This document shows, piece by piece, positions 38,455 through 46,657 of a stretch of 64,000 nt of DNA (position 1 is its first letter; every line of letters starts with the position of its first letter). The DNA is taken from the NCBI RefSeq assembly GCF_029667115.1, contig NZ_JARUIU010000004.1, positions 372,001 through 436,000 of the forward strand, written 5' to 3'. The notes below the pieces were generated by a model that searched no databases, was not told the origin of the DNA, and saw nothing but the letters and a program-made list of their open reading frames with translations. Made by a program: the position numbers and the translations under genes. This DNA comes from Jeotgalibacillus sp. ET6. Its GTDB lineage: Bacteria; Bacillota; Bacilli; Bacillales; Jeotgalibacillaceae.

Positions 38455-38847
38455 ATGCAAAAGATTATGATTGTTGAAGACAATGCTGACCTTCGAACGG
38501 ATTTGACTCAGCAAGTAAAAGTAAATGGATATGAGCCGATCGCTGTGACAGATTTTGAACGGATTTTAGAGCATTTTATTGAAGAAAAACCGGATTTAGT
38601 GCTTTTAAATGTCAATCTTCCTTTTTTTGATGGGTACTATTGGTATCGGCAAATAAGGGAATATTCTCAATGTCCCGTCATTTATCTTGATGAAAACGAA
38701 AACGAGCCGCGAATGAATTTAGAAATTGCGGGTTTGAAGAAAGATTCTAAGAAGAATGCAGCCGTTAAACCCTTTTCTAATGAAGCGTTAACAGCTGCGT
38801 TACGGTCTCAGTTGGCTAGCGCTTATCCGAAAACAGATAAAAAGTAA
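38455..38847 (+). CDS. Degenerate stand-alone receiver domain (BceR-like)
   Basis: 130 aa equal to one response-regulator receiver domain, with no DNA-binding domain after it. The sequence IVEDNADL, PDLVLLNVNLPFFDGYYWYR and VKPFSNEAL follow BceR/GraR-type receivers, but the phospho-acceptor Asp of LLDxNLP is Asn here. The Lys of KPF is kept. There is no histidine kinase or ABC exporter nearby. It is either a phosphorylation-independent pseudo-receiver or a decaying gene. Start set at 38455, 7 bp after AGGAGG; ATG 38449 overlaps that site. Confidence 0.75.
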   Translation: MQKIMIVEDNADLRTDLTQQVKVNGYEPIAVTDFERILEHFIEEKPDLVLLNVNLPFFDGYYWYRQIREYSQCPVIYLDENENEPRMNLEIAGLKKDSKKNAAVKPFSNEALTAALRSQLASAYPKTDKK

Positions 38848-38855
38848 TGCAATGT

Positions 38856-38889
38856 AACCTTCCCTCATGGCCGTGATGGAAGGTTTTTC
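38856..38889 (+). terminator. Terminator of the receiver gene
   Basis: AACCTTCC / GGAAGGTT stem with 14-nt loop, followed by TTTCTTA. Confidence 0.7.
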
Positions 38890-39046
38890 TTATATTTCTT
38901 ATGTACCACCATTATACAAATATTAAACGTACGGGTAAAGGATATTTCAAACTGATGTTAAAAAAATTTTATTCCCTTTTAATTATTACAGATAAGAAAC
39001 CATTCAGCATCTTAAACGTAGTATGAGTAGTAGGTTAAAAGAGGTG

Positions 39047-39862
39047 ATGATCATAGATAGAATAACTAAAAAACAAGTAAGAGTGTCTTTATTACTCGGG
39101 TTGGGAGCAGGAGTAGTTCTTTTTACTGCTGCTTTTATTGCAGAGGCGTCCTGGATTTTACATGCTCCTTTACCTATTCTGCTGCTTTCGCTTGCCCCGT
39201 ATTTTTATTTTTCTGCCTCTTACAAAAATAATGAACGAAGAAGAGAAGCTCAGAAAACGGAATCAAAGGATATGCTGCAGGAATCGGAATGGATTTTTAT
39301 GAGGGAAGGAGCAGGTGGCGGAGAACTCGTAATTTTAAATAAAAACGGTGAATACATAGGGGTTTACAAGTCAGTAAATGTACCTGCATGGTTAAAGCGC
39401 ATTACCATTTTTATCGCCTGGGTTGAAGGTTTTTTTGCCTCTACAAAAGGAATTTTTGATTCTCACGGACAGCCAGTCGCAGGTATTCAAAAGGTTTCTG
39501 AAAAAGGCAGCGTAACCCTCGAAGTAAATAATAGAAGAGGTGAAACGGCAGGATATTATGAAGAGCACCGGGCTGTGTCCAGCTTAAAAACTCATGGAAC
39601 TTTAAAACGGAAGGATGGAAGTGTGTGGCTGAGCGTAAATATGTCCACATCTGCAGGGGATTTTCTTCTTAAAGATGCTGAAGGCCGTTTTATCGCATCT
39701 TACCGTTTTGGCTACTTTGACTATGCGCTTTCAGAACCATTTAAAAACGGTACCGGCTATGAACTCGTGAAAGTGAATGAATCTTTGACAGAAGATGAAA
39801 AAACTCTTCTCTCCGCTCTGGTCTGTCATTGGATGGGCTATAAATTGCAGGGGGCGGGTTAA
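39047..39862 (+). CDS. Membrane protein of unknown function
   Basis: About 271 aa. Two hydrophobic segments near the N-terminus (LLLGLGAGVVLFTAAFIAEA and PLPILLLSLAPYFYFSASY) precede a soluble beta-rich domain with repeats of the type LNKNGEYIGVYKS, FDSHGQPVAGIQK, NNRRGETAGYYEE and KDAEGRFIASYRF, spaced about 30-45 residues apart. These look like a scramblase/tubby-like or beta-hairpin repeat, though I cannot name the family. The start is unsure: AGAGGTGATG overlaps the ATG used here; an upstream Met at 39023 has no ribosome site. Confidence 0.6.
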   Translation: MIIDRITKKQVRVSLLLGLGAGVVLFTAAFIAEASWILHAPLPILLLSLAPYFYFSASYKNNERRREAQKTESKDMLQESEWIFMREGAGGGELVILNKNGEYIGVYKSVNVPAWLKRITIFIAWVEGFFASTKGIFDSHGQPVAGIQKVSEKGSVTLEVNNRRGETAGYYEEHRAVSSLKTHGTLKRKDGSVWLSVNMSTSAGDFLLKDAEGRFIASYRFGYFDYALSEPFKNGTGYELVKVNESLTEDEKTLLSALVCHWMGYKLQGAG

Positions 39863-39864
39863 AT

Positions 39865-39884
39865 GAAGGGGGCCAGGCCCCTTT
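39865..39884 (+). terminator. Terminator after the membrane-protein gene
   Basis: AAGGGGGCCAGGCCCCTTT hairpin with a short loop, followed by AATATA. It lies 3 bp after the stop. Confidence 0.65.
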
Positions 39885-39927
39885 AATATAGTAAAGTAAA
39901 AAATATTCAAATATAAAGTGAAAGCTA

Positions 39928-40222
39928 TTGAGTTTTCTTGGGCGGCTTTGTATAATTAGTCAACAATAAGGTTGAGATCGATGAGCAGAAGAGTAGGGGC
40001 ATGCAGTGCTTTAGCGAGCCGGGGAAGGTGAGAGCCCGGTGCAATCATGAATCCTGAAGCGCATCTGTGAGATGTTTTGCTGAAATAAAGTAAGCAGAAC
40101 CGGATCCATGCGTCCGTTAACAGCATAAGTTGGAGTACTCGAGAGTGAGTGTTCAATTGGAGTGGTACCGCGGATGATCAGCATTCGTCTCCTGCATATG
40201 CAGGAGACGGGTGCTTTTTTTG
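39928..40222 (+). promoter_or_regulatory. T-box leader of argS with its promoter
   Basis: Promoter: -35 TTGAGT (39928), 17-bp spacer, -10 TATAAT (39951). The leader carries the T-box sequence AATTGGAGTGGTACCGCGG (40155-40173), whose TGGT bulge would pair with the NCCA end of uncharged tRNA, and a terminator of 11 bp (40186-40196 with 40199-40209) plus a T-run. Stem I lies around 39970-40085; a CGC arginine codon followed by A at 40060-40062 is my candidate specifier. Uncharged tRNA-Arg would antiterminate and raise ArgS. Confidence 0.92.
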
Positions 40223-40244
40223 TTGAATAAAAGGAGGATTGACC

Positions 40245-41948
40245 ATGAAATCGAAAATCGCTGAACAAGTAAAGATTGCATCAGGCACTGAATTTTCTCT
40301 TGGTGAAATAGAAAGCTGGATTGAGAAGCCAAAGTTTTCGACGATGGGGGATTATGCCTTTCCCTGCTTTCGGCTGGCTAAAGAATTCAGGAAAGCTCCT
40401 CATCTTTTAGCAGGTGAAATAGCACAGGCATTTACGTTAAAAGAGATCGTGCGTACAGAGGCAGCTGGCGGGTACGTAAACTTCTACCTCGATCTTCCCC
40501 TTTATTCTGCAAAGGTGTTAAAAGATGTCCTCAGTAAAGGAGCCGATTATGGACGTCAGGATCTTGGGAAAGGAAAAGCCATTACCATGGACCTGTCATC
40601 TCCGAATATTGCCAAACCTTTTTCCATGGGGCATCTGCGTTCCACTGTAATTGGGAATGCGCTCGCCAACGTGACAGAAAAACTGGGCTACAACGTGATT
40701 CGAATTAATCATATCGGTGACTGGGGAACTCAGTTTGGCAAGCTGATCACGGCATATAAAATTTGGGGAAGCGAAGAAAAGGTGAAAAAATCGCCAATCC
40801 CTGAGCTGCATAAGCTGTATGTGCATTTTCATGAACAGGCCGAAAATAATCCTTCTTTGGAAGATGAAGCTCGTGAATGGTTTAAGCGGCTGGAGGATGG
40901 AGATAAAGAAGCAGTAACGCTCTGGCAGTGGTTTCGTGAGGTTTCTCTGGAAGCTTTTTCGGAAGTATATAAAAAGCTGGATATCTCGTTTGATTCTTAC
41001 AATGGAGAAGCCTTCTACAATGATAAAATGGATGACGTAATTGCCGTGCTCGAAGACGAGGGACTGCTGGAAGAGTCTGAAGGGGCAAGAGTCGTACGGC
41101 TGGATGAAGAAGGGCTGCCGCCATGCCTGATTCAAAAAAGAGATGGCGCCACTTTATATGCCACAAGAGACCTGGCTGCTGCTTTTTATCGTAAAAGAGA
41201 ATACTCCTTTGAAAAATCACTGTATGTAGTCGGAAATGAGCAGTCGCTTCATTTTAAACAGCTGAAAGCGGTGCTGAAAAAGCTTAATATCGCCTGGGCT
41301 GAAGATTTAGTTCATATTTCATTTGGAATGATGTTAAAAGACGGCAAAAAAATGTCCACGAGAAAAGGGAAGATTGTTTTACTTGAGGAAGTTCTTGAGC
41401 AGTCCATGGCTCTTGCTGAAGAAGCCATCAAAGAAAAAAATCCGAACCTGAAGGAAAAACAGCAGGTAGCCCACGCGGTAGGAATCGGTGCGGTCATGTT
41501 TCACGATTTAAAAGTGTTCCGGCAAAATGATGTTCACTTTGAACTGAAGGATATGCTTAGATTTGAGGGGGAAACGGGGCCGTATGTGCAATATGCCCAT
41601 GCAAGAGCCTGTTCAATTCTTCGAAAAGCAGAGGCTGAAGAAGAAGCATCCACATCTGAGACAGTTGCTCCTGCAGCATTTGGAGAGGCGGAGCGTGCCA
41701 TAGTTATGAAGATCAGCGCGTATGACGAAGTAATTCAGGAGGCATTTGCTGAATGGGATCCTTCAAAAATTGCAAAATACGCCATTGACCTTGCCCAGCT
41801 GTTTAATCAGTATTATGCACACACTCATATTTTAAATGAAGAAGATAAAGACGTGAAAGGACAGCGGCTGCTGCTTTTAAAGGCCACTACAATTGTGCTG
41901 AAAGAAAGCCTTCGTCTGCTGGGGATTAAGGCGCCGGAAGAAATGTAG
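40245..41948 (+). CDS. argS: Arginyl-tRNA synthetase
   Basis: 567 aa, class I synthetase. Arg-N domain near 1-80, the HIGH region as SMGHLRST (first His replaced by Ser, as in the firmicute ArgS branch with SIGH/SMGH), KKMSTRKG for KMSKS, and an anticodon domain ending LLGIKAPEEM. It charges tRNA-Arg. The ATG at 40245 lies 7 bp after AAGGAGG. T-box control and the SMGH form suggest it may be a second ArgS besides a housekeeping copy; the window cannot show this. Confidence 0.93.
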   Translation: MKSKIAEQVKIASGTEFSLGEIESWIEKPKFSTMGDYAFPCFRLAKEFRKAPHLLAGEIAQAFTLKEIVRTEAAGGYVNFYLDLPLYSAKVLKDVLSKGADYGRQDLGKGKAITMDLSSPNIAKPFSMGHLRSTVIGNALANVTEKLGYNVIRINHIGDWGTQFGKLITAYKIWGSEEKVKKSPIPELHKLYVHFHEQAENNPSLEDEAREWFKRLEDGDKEAVTLWQWFREVSLEAFSEVYKKLDISFDSYNGEAFYNDKMDDVIAVLEDEGLLEESEGARVVRLDEEGLPPCLIQKRDGATLYATRDLAAAFYRKREYSFEKSLYVVGNEQSLHFKQLKAVLKKLNIAWAEDLVHISFGMMLKDGKKMSTRKGKIVLLEEVLEQSMALAEEAIKEKNPNLKEKQQVAHAVGIGAVMFHDLKVFRQNDVHFELKDMLRFEGETGPYVQYAHARACSILRKAEAEEEASTSETVAPAAFGEAERAIVMKISAYDEVIQEAFAEWDPSKIAKYAIDLAQLFNQYYAHTHILNEEDKDVKGQRLLLLKATTIVLKESLRLLGIKAPEEM

Positions 41949-42028
41949 AACGGTAAAGCTGTTTAGTTGGTTGGCTGTGTAAAAGATTATATGATGTAGG
42001 GAATCATTAGATAGAAGGAGGAGGTAGA

Positions 42029-42976
42029 GTGGAACAGGCCATGTTTGCCGGAGGCTGTTTTTGGTGCATGGTGCGCCCCTTTAGTGAAAGAGAAGGAATT
42101 ATAAAAATCGTTTCAGGCTATACGGGCGGCAGGGAAGCAGAAGCTGTTTATTCTGCCGTTAAACGAGGAGACACCGGTCATGTGGAAGCCGTGCATCTTC
42201 TATACGAACCCTTGCTCATTTCATACGATGAAATCCTCGATGTATTTTGGACGCTGACAGATCCTACAGATGAAGGAGGACAGTTCAGCGACAGGGGACC
42301 GGCATACCAGTCCATTATTTTTACGTATACAGACAAGCAAAAAAGCACTGCTCAGTCTTCATTAAAACAACTCGAAGACAGCGGACGCTTTCAAAAGCAA
42401 ATCGTAACCAAAATAAAAGACGCATCTCCTTTTTACCCTGCAGAGGAATTTCACCAGGATTTTGACCGGAAAAACCCTTTTCGGTACGCCTTGTATTATA
42501 AAGGATCAGGACGTGAAAAGTTCTCCCGCACGTATTGGCCTAAAGATCGGTCGTACTTAAAAGAGAAGCTGACAGCAAGGCAGTTTTTTGTGACGCAGGA
42601 AAATGGAACAGAACCGCCCTATGACAATGAATATTGGGATAATACCGAAGAAGGCATCTATGTTGACATTGTGTCAGGAGAACCATTGTTCAGCTCCCGT
42701 GATCAATACGATGCAGGATGCGGATGGCCCTCTTTCACGAAGCCTATTACGGACTCCATGGTACGGGAAGAATGGGATGTTTCCACCCGGCATACCCGTA
42801 AAGAAATAAGGAGCAGTGAAGCTGATTCCCATCTCGGGCACGTATTTGAGGATGGCCCGGGTGCTTCAGGTCTGAGATATTGCATAAATTCGGCAGCTTT
42901 GAGATTTATAGCAAAAGAGGATCTTGAGAAAGAAGGTTATGGAGACTTTCTTCTCTTGTTTGCAGTTAGAAAATAA
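42029..42976 (+). CDS. msrAB: Fused methionine sulfoxide reductase MsrA-MsrB
   Basis: 315 aa. MsrA domain at 1-155 ([13 protein letters not shown] with the catalytic Cys, [14 protein letters not shown]) and MsrB domain at about 175-315 ([45 protein letters not shown] with the catalytic Cys). It repairs both S- and R-methionine sulfoxide. No signal peptide is visible, so it is cytoplasmic. GTG start behind AAGGAGGAGG. Confidence 0.94.
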   Translation: MEQAMFAGGCFWCMVRPFSEREGIIKIVSGYTGGREAEAVYSAVKRGDTGHVEAVHLLYEPLLISYDEILDVFWTLTDPTDEGGQFSDRGPAYQSIIFTYTDKQKSTAQSSLKQLEDSGRFQKQIVTKIKDASPFYPAEEFHQDFDRKNPFRYALYYKGSGREKFSRTYWPKDRSYLKEKLTARQFFVTQENGTEPPYDNEYWDNTEEGIYVDIVSGEPLFSSRDQYDAGCGWPSFTKPITDSMVREEWDVSTRHTRKEIRSSEADSHLGHVFEDGPGASGLRYCINSAALRFIAKEDLEKEGYGDFLLLFAVRK

Positions 42977-42993
42977 AGTTACAGAGGTATACC

Positions 42994-43296
42994 ATGAAAA
43001 AAAATCGCAGTATCATCGTTCTGCTGGCAGCAAGTCAGTTATTTTATATTTTGTTTTTGCCAATCTGGTTTACTTTTTTTGGGCTGACCGTCATCACATC
43101 CGAACAAAGCGAATCCTTTCTTTTAACGATTGCAGAGTACATTGTTGGTGCTTACCCGGTTGTTCTCATTGCAGCAGCCATTGTGACCTGGTCCGCCTGG
43201 CGAAAAGGCAAACTAAAGAAGATGCTCCTTTTGAATACGATCCCCATTCTGTGGATCGCTCCTATTTTAATTACATTTCTGCTGGCAAATTTATAA
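42994..43296 (+). CDS. Small three-helix membrane protein, unknown
   Basis: 100 aa with three hydrophobic segments (about 8-30, 43-65 and 78-98) and a basic loop WRKGKLKK between the second and third, giving an N-in orientation by the positive-inside rule. I know no family for it. It starts 17 bp after msrAB, so it may be co-transcribed. Confidence 0.65.
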   Translation: MKKNRSIIVLLAASQLFYILFLPIWFTFFGLTVITSEQSESFLLTIAEYIVGAYPVVLIAAAIVTWSAWRKGKLKKMLLLNTIPILWIAPILITFLLANL

Positions 43297-43365
43297 TGCA
43301 ATTAAAGAATATGAGTTTGCGAGAAGACTGAAAAAATTTTAAATATGAGGCAGTATCTATAGTTA

Positions 43366-43452
43366 GTAAGAGGTGAGCGGAGCGGAAAGCGTCTGTCTGA
43401 AGCGCAGTGAACCGGTCAAAAAGCCTGAGACATTTTAGTCTCAGGCTTTTCT
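43366..43452. repeat. Family A repeat, internally deleted copy with hairpin
   Basis: GTAAGAGGTGAGCGGAGCGG runs directly into AAGCGTCTGTCTGAAGCGCA, so the middle of the element is deleted. It ends in AAAAAGCCTGAGAC / GTCTCAGGCTTTT, a good terminator that can serve both convergent neighbours (42994 + and 43468 -). Confidence 0.8.
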
Positions 43453-43467
43453 GCGTGATAGGCTAGA

Positions 43468-44295
43468 TTATTTCTGTCCAAAGTAAGGCTGAGCAAGGGC
43501 GTTGAAATAAAGCTCCTCATGCCAAATCCGGTATCCCAGGTCATTTGGGTGGATTTTATCGTTAAGAATATCCTTCTTTTCAATGTTCTGCTCATCCATA
43601 TGAGCGAGCATATGGCCATGGGTGTCAAAATAATTCCATCCGTTGTCCAGAATGATTTCCTGTGTGAAATCAACATACTCTTCAAATGTCAAACCTAGCT
43701 GGTTTAGACCGCTTGGATCCAAATTTTCCTTTAAAATAGGGTTTGGTGATATGAATAAAATTTCCACCCCGGGGAGCTCTCTTTTAAATGTGCTGTACAG
43801 CTGCTCAATCGACTTTTTGGTATCATCAAGGGTAACCGAACGCCGATAATTGTTAATTACTGAGGTTTCAAGGATAATTAAGTCAGGACGGCTGCTAAAA
43901 ACCTTAGTCAGAACATCCTGATTTAACAGCATCACGGAAGTATAGCCGGAATGTCCATGGTTTGAAACCGTTACGTGGCGCAGCGGACGGCTTGCATCAC
44001 GGATATCCTGCTGCAAGAGAGCACGCCAAGAAAAGTTTGGTGAGCTGGCACCTACGCCTTTTGTCACGCTGCTGCCCAGAGTAGCTACACGTGCAGAGCC
44101 GTTTTTCATGACACGGTACGTTAAAAATTCAAGATAAGATATATCAGGGTTATGAGCGGGGTTGATCCGCTCCATCGTTTGCTGAATCTGGACTTGATTA
44201 TATCGATATTCACCGCGCACCATGCCTAAAAGGACAAGTAGAACGGCAGAAGCAAGTATGATTTGAAACAATTTCTTCATTTGGGAGGAAAACAT
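43468..44295 (-). CDS. SGNH/GDSL-family hydrolase
   Basis: 275 aa with an N-terminal membrane anchor or signal (about residues 7-26). SGNH blocks: ATLGSSVTKGVG with the nucleophile Ser (block I), NHGHSGY with Gly (II), and DKIHPNDLGYRIW with the Asp-x-x-His pair (V); block III Asn lies in ETSVINNYRR. Likely a secreted or anchored esterase acting on cell-surface polymers. Single gene; no clear ribosome site beyond AAAGGAAAGG directly before the ATG. Confidence 0.85.
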   Translation of the reverse strand: MFSSQMKKLFQIILASAVLLVLLGMVRGEYRYNQVQIQQTMERINPAHNPDISYLEFLTYRVMKNGSARVATLGSSVTKGVGASSPNFSWRALLQQDIRDASRPLRHVTVSNHGHSGYTSVMLLNQDVLTKVFSSRPDLIILETSVINNYRRSVTLDDTKKSIEQLYSTFKRELPGVEILFISPNPILKENLDPSGLNQLGLTFEEYVDFTQEIILDNGWNYFDTHGHMLAHMDEQNIEKKDILNDKIHPNDLGYRIWHEELYFNALAQPYFGQK

Positions 44296-44488
44296 CCTTT
44301 CCTTTGTTAGAAACTAAAATGAAATATTATATCTATAATTGTAACGAAAATGTAATACATATTCAATAGGTCAGGAGTTGGAATCCAGGCCCAATTTTTC
44401 AGCTTGTTTTCATTAGCATTTTCAGTAAAATAGAAAAACATACAGTGTGTAAAAGCAATCGAATGAACTGGAATGGGAGGAATTTAAA

Positions 44489-44932
44489 ATGGGTGCATTA
44501 AATCAGACGATCGTTATTGACCGGCCGATTGAGGAGGTTTTTGCCGTTACGACAACGATGGAGCAGTCTCCTCAAATAATGGATCAAGTAGAAGAAGTGA
44601 CAAAATTAACAGAAGGCGCCATTGCTGAAGGGACGAAATACAATGAAGTGCGAAATCTTGGGGGAAGACGGGTGCAATCTGTTCTGGAGGTCGTTGAATA
44701 TGTCCCAAACGTTTCTTATGCGGTGTCAAGCAGTCAGAACGGGGTTGAAATTGAGTTTCGATATACCTTTAAACCGCAGGGGGATGGAACATTTGTCACA
44801 TTCGACGGGAAGGTGAAAACATCCGGTTTTGCCAGAAGCTTATTTAGAGGAATGATAGTCCGTATGATCTCTAAAGAAGAGCTTTTTCATTTGCAAAAGC
44901 TGAAAACGTTTATAGAAAAAGAAGCTGTTTAA
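44489..44932 (+). CDS. SRPBCC (START-like) protein
   Basis: 147 aa with the polyketide cyclase/dehydrase fold: IVIDRPIEEVFAVTTTME, YNEVRNLGGRRVQSVLEVVEY, FRYTFKPQGDGTFVTFDGKV and a C-terminal helix. It binds a small hydrophobic ligand; role unknown. AGGAGG precedes the ATG. It stands alone before a family A repeat. Confidence 0.85.
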   Translation: MGALNQTIVIDRPIEEVFAVTTTMEQSPQIMDQVEEVTKLTEGAIAEGTKYNEVRNLGGRRVQSVLEVVEYVPNVSYAVSSSQNGVEIEFRYTFKPQGDGTFVTFDGKVKTSGFARSLFRGMIVRMISKEELFHLQKLKTFIEKEAV

Positions 44933-44990
44933 AGCTGAAAGAAAATTTGTGTGTGTTATCCTGCTCCGTTATGATGGAGAGAGTGCAGGG

Positions 44991-45216
44991 GAGACTGGGA
45001 CAAAACTCCAAAAAGTTTAATGAATGAAAAAGTATTTATTAATAGTAAGAGGAGAACGGAGCGGAAGGTGTAGACTCCAGCAGGATGTGACGGCAAGCTG
45101 AGACTTTACAAGGCAAGGGCCCTGAAAAGGCTCAGCGCCGTCCCTGCGGAAAGCGTCCTCCTGAAGCGAAGTGAACCGGTAAAAGAGTTTGAGACAGTTT
45201 TGGCCCAAGCTCATTC
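44991..45216. repeat. Family A dispersed repeat, copy 5 (inverted)
   Basis: GAGACTGGGACAAAACTCC at the left, AGGAGAACGGAGCGGAAGGT, CTCAGCGCCGTCCCTGCGG, CTCCTGAAGCGAAGTGAACC and GAGACAGTTTTGGCCCAAGC at the right: a full-length inverted copy. Confidence 0.85.
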
Positions 45217-45240
45217 AAAGCACCTGAGGAGAATAAGGAC

Positions 45241-46425
45241 ATGACAAAAGTACGAATTAAAAAGAAGTTTGCAGATAAAATGAAAAATGGCTATCCATTG
45301 CTGACGGCTGAGATGCTCGAAAACCCGGACGATAGTGGACAGGAAGGAGACATCCTGACAGCTGTTGATGAACGTAATCAATTTATCGCCAGAGGGTATG
45401 CAGGAAAACAGAATAAAGGCATCGGCTGGCTGATTACCTGGGACGCAGAGGAAGAAATCGGCTACCGCCTTTTTGTGAATAGAATCCGTGCGGCGCTTGG
45501 GAAAAGAAAGCGTTGGTTTAAAAAAGACGACACAACCGCATTTCGTGTATTTAATGGAGAAGGAGATGGAATCGGCGGATTGACTATAGACTACTTTGAT
45601 AATCACTATTTATTCACATGGTACAGTGAAGGAATTTATTTGCTACGTGAAGAAATTTTTCAGGCATTTGAAGAACTGGTCACATTTAAAAGCATTTATG
45701 AAAAAAAGCGATTTGACACAAAAGGCCAATATGTGGAGGACGATGATTTTGTAAAAGGGGAGCGTCCTTCGTTTCCGCTCATTATTAAAGAAAACGGCGC
45801 CCATTTTGCCGTGAATTTGAATGACGGGGCAATGGTAGGCGTATTTCTTGATCAGCGGGATGTGAGAAAAGCAATCCGGGACAAGTATGCAGATGGGAAA
45901 AATGTATTAAATACCTTCTCTTACACAGGCGCTTTTTCTGTATTTGCTGCGTTGGGCGGAGCTGTAAAAACGACGAGTGTGGATTTGGCCAATCGAAGTG
46001 TAGCGAAGACGATTGAACAATTCAGCATGAACGGTATAGATTATGAAGCGCAGGATATTTTAGTGCGTGACGTATTCCGTTATTTTAATTATGCAGTGAA
46101 AAATAATATCAAGTTTGATCTTGTCGTGATGGACCCGCCAAGCTTTGCCCGCTCGAAGAAAAACACGTTCAGTGCAGCGAAAGACTACAAAAATCTCATG
46201 AAGCAGGCCATTGATATCACAGAGGACAAAGGCATTATTGTTGCCTCTACCAACGCAGCTTCATTTAATATGAAGAAATTTCATCGGTTTATCGATGAAG
46301 CATTCAAGGAAAAAGGATTAAAATACGAAATAATTGAGACCTTTACCCTGCCCGAGGACTTTACAGTATCCTCTTCTTTTCCTGAAGGAAATTATCTGAA
46401 AGTGCTGATCGTTAGAAGAAAGTAA
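45241..46425 (+). CDS. Class I SAM-dependent rRNA methyltransferase (RlmI/YwbD-like)
   Basis: 394 aa. N-terminal PUA domain (1-75, with ALLTAEM-type GYPLLTAEMLE) and a Rossmann methyltransferase domain from about 190: GVFLDQRDVRKAI, VLNTFSYTGAFSVFAALGG for SAM binding and VVMDPPSFARSKK for catalysis. Such enzymes methylate C5 of a 23S rRNA cytosine (RlmI in E. coli); YwbD of B. subtilis is the same length. The nearby ywbE-type gene at 49056 recalls the ywbD-ywbE neighbourhood of B. subtilis. Confidence 0.9.
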   Translation: MTKVRIKKKFADKMKNGYPLLTAEMLENPDDSGQEGDILTAVDERNQFIARGYAGKQNKGIGWLITWDAEEEIGYRLFVNRIRAALGKRKRWFKKDDTTAFRVFNGEGDGIGGLTIDYFDNHYLFTWYSEGIYLLREEIFQAFEELVTFKSIYEKKRFDTKGQYVEDDDFVKGERPSFPLIIKENGAHFAVNLNDGAMVGVFLDQRDVRKAIRDKYADGKNVLNTFSYTGAFSVFAALGGAVKTTSVDLANRSVAKTIEQFSMNGIDYEAQDILVRDVFRYFNYAVKNNIKFDLVVMDPPSFARSKKNTFSAAKDYKNLMKQAIDITEDKGIIVASTNAASFNMKKFHRFIDEAFKEKGLKYEIIETFTLPEDFTVSSSFPEGNYLKVLIVRRK

Positions 46426-46434
46426 AGATAACAT

Positions 46435-46465
46435 GCTGCTCACCTGACTTCGTGAGCGGCTTTTT
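46435..46465 (+). terminator. Terminator of the methyltransferase gene
   Basis: GCTGCTCAC pairs with GTGAGCGGC (one G-T) around an 8-nt loop, followed by TTTTT. Confidence 0.75.
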
Positions 46466-46473
46466 ATATAGGA

Positions 46474-46586
46474 AAGTGCAACGCGCTCGCCCAGGCCCGA
46501 CAAGTTTAAGGAGCGATGCACAATCAACCTGGTTTGTGGTGGATTTGCACCGTGACTTAAAACCTCGAGGGCCTAGCGCTAGGAAC
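46474..46586. repeat. Compound palindromic intergenic element
   Basis: Outer arms AGTGCAACGCGCTCGCCCAGG... and ...GAGGGCCTAGCGCT pair imperfectly; inside, TGCACAATCAACC pairs imperfectly with GGTGGATTTGCA. The whole could fold into a long two-step hairpin of ~110 nt. The sequence recalls palindromic repeats seen between Bacillus genes. It occurs once in the window, so its repeat nature is recollection, not seen here. Confidence 0.55.
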
Positions 46587-46657
46587 TGGATCAAAGAAAA
46601 GTGCAAAGCGGTTGAAAATGAATTGGAAGCAAAACGAAATAGATGGGAGGGGCTGCC

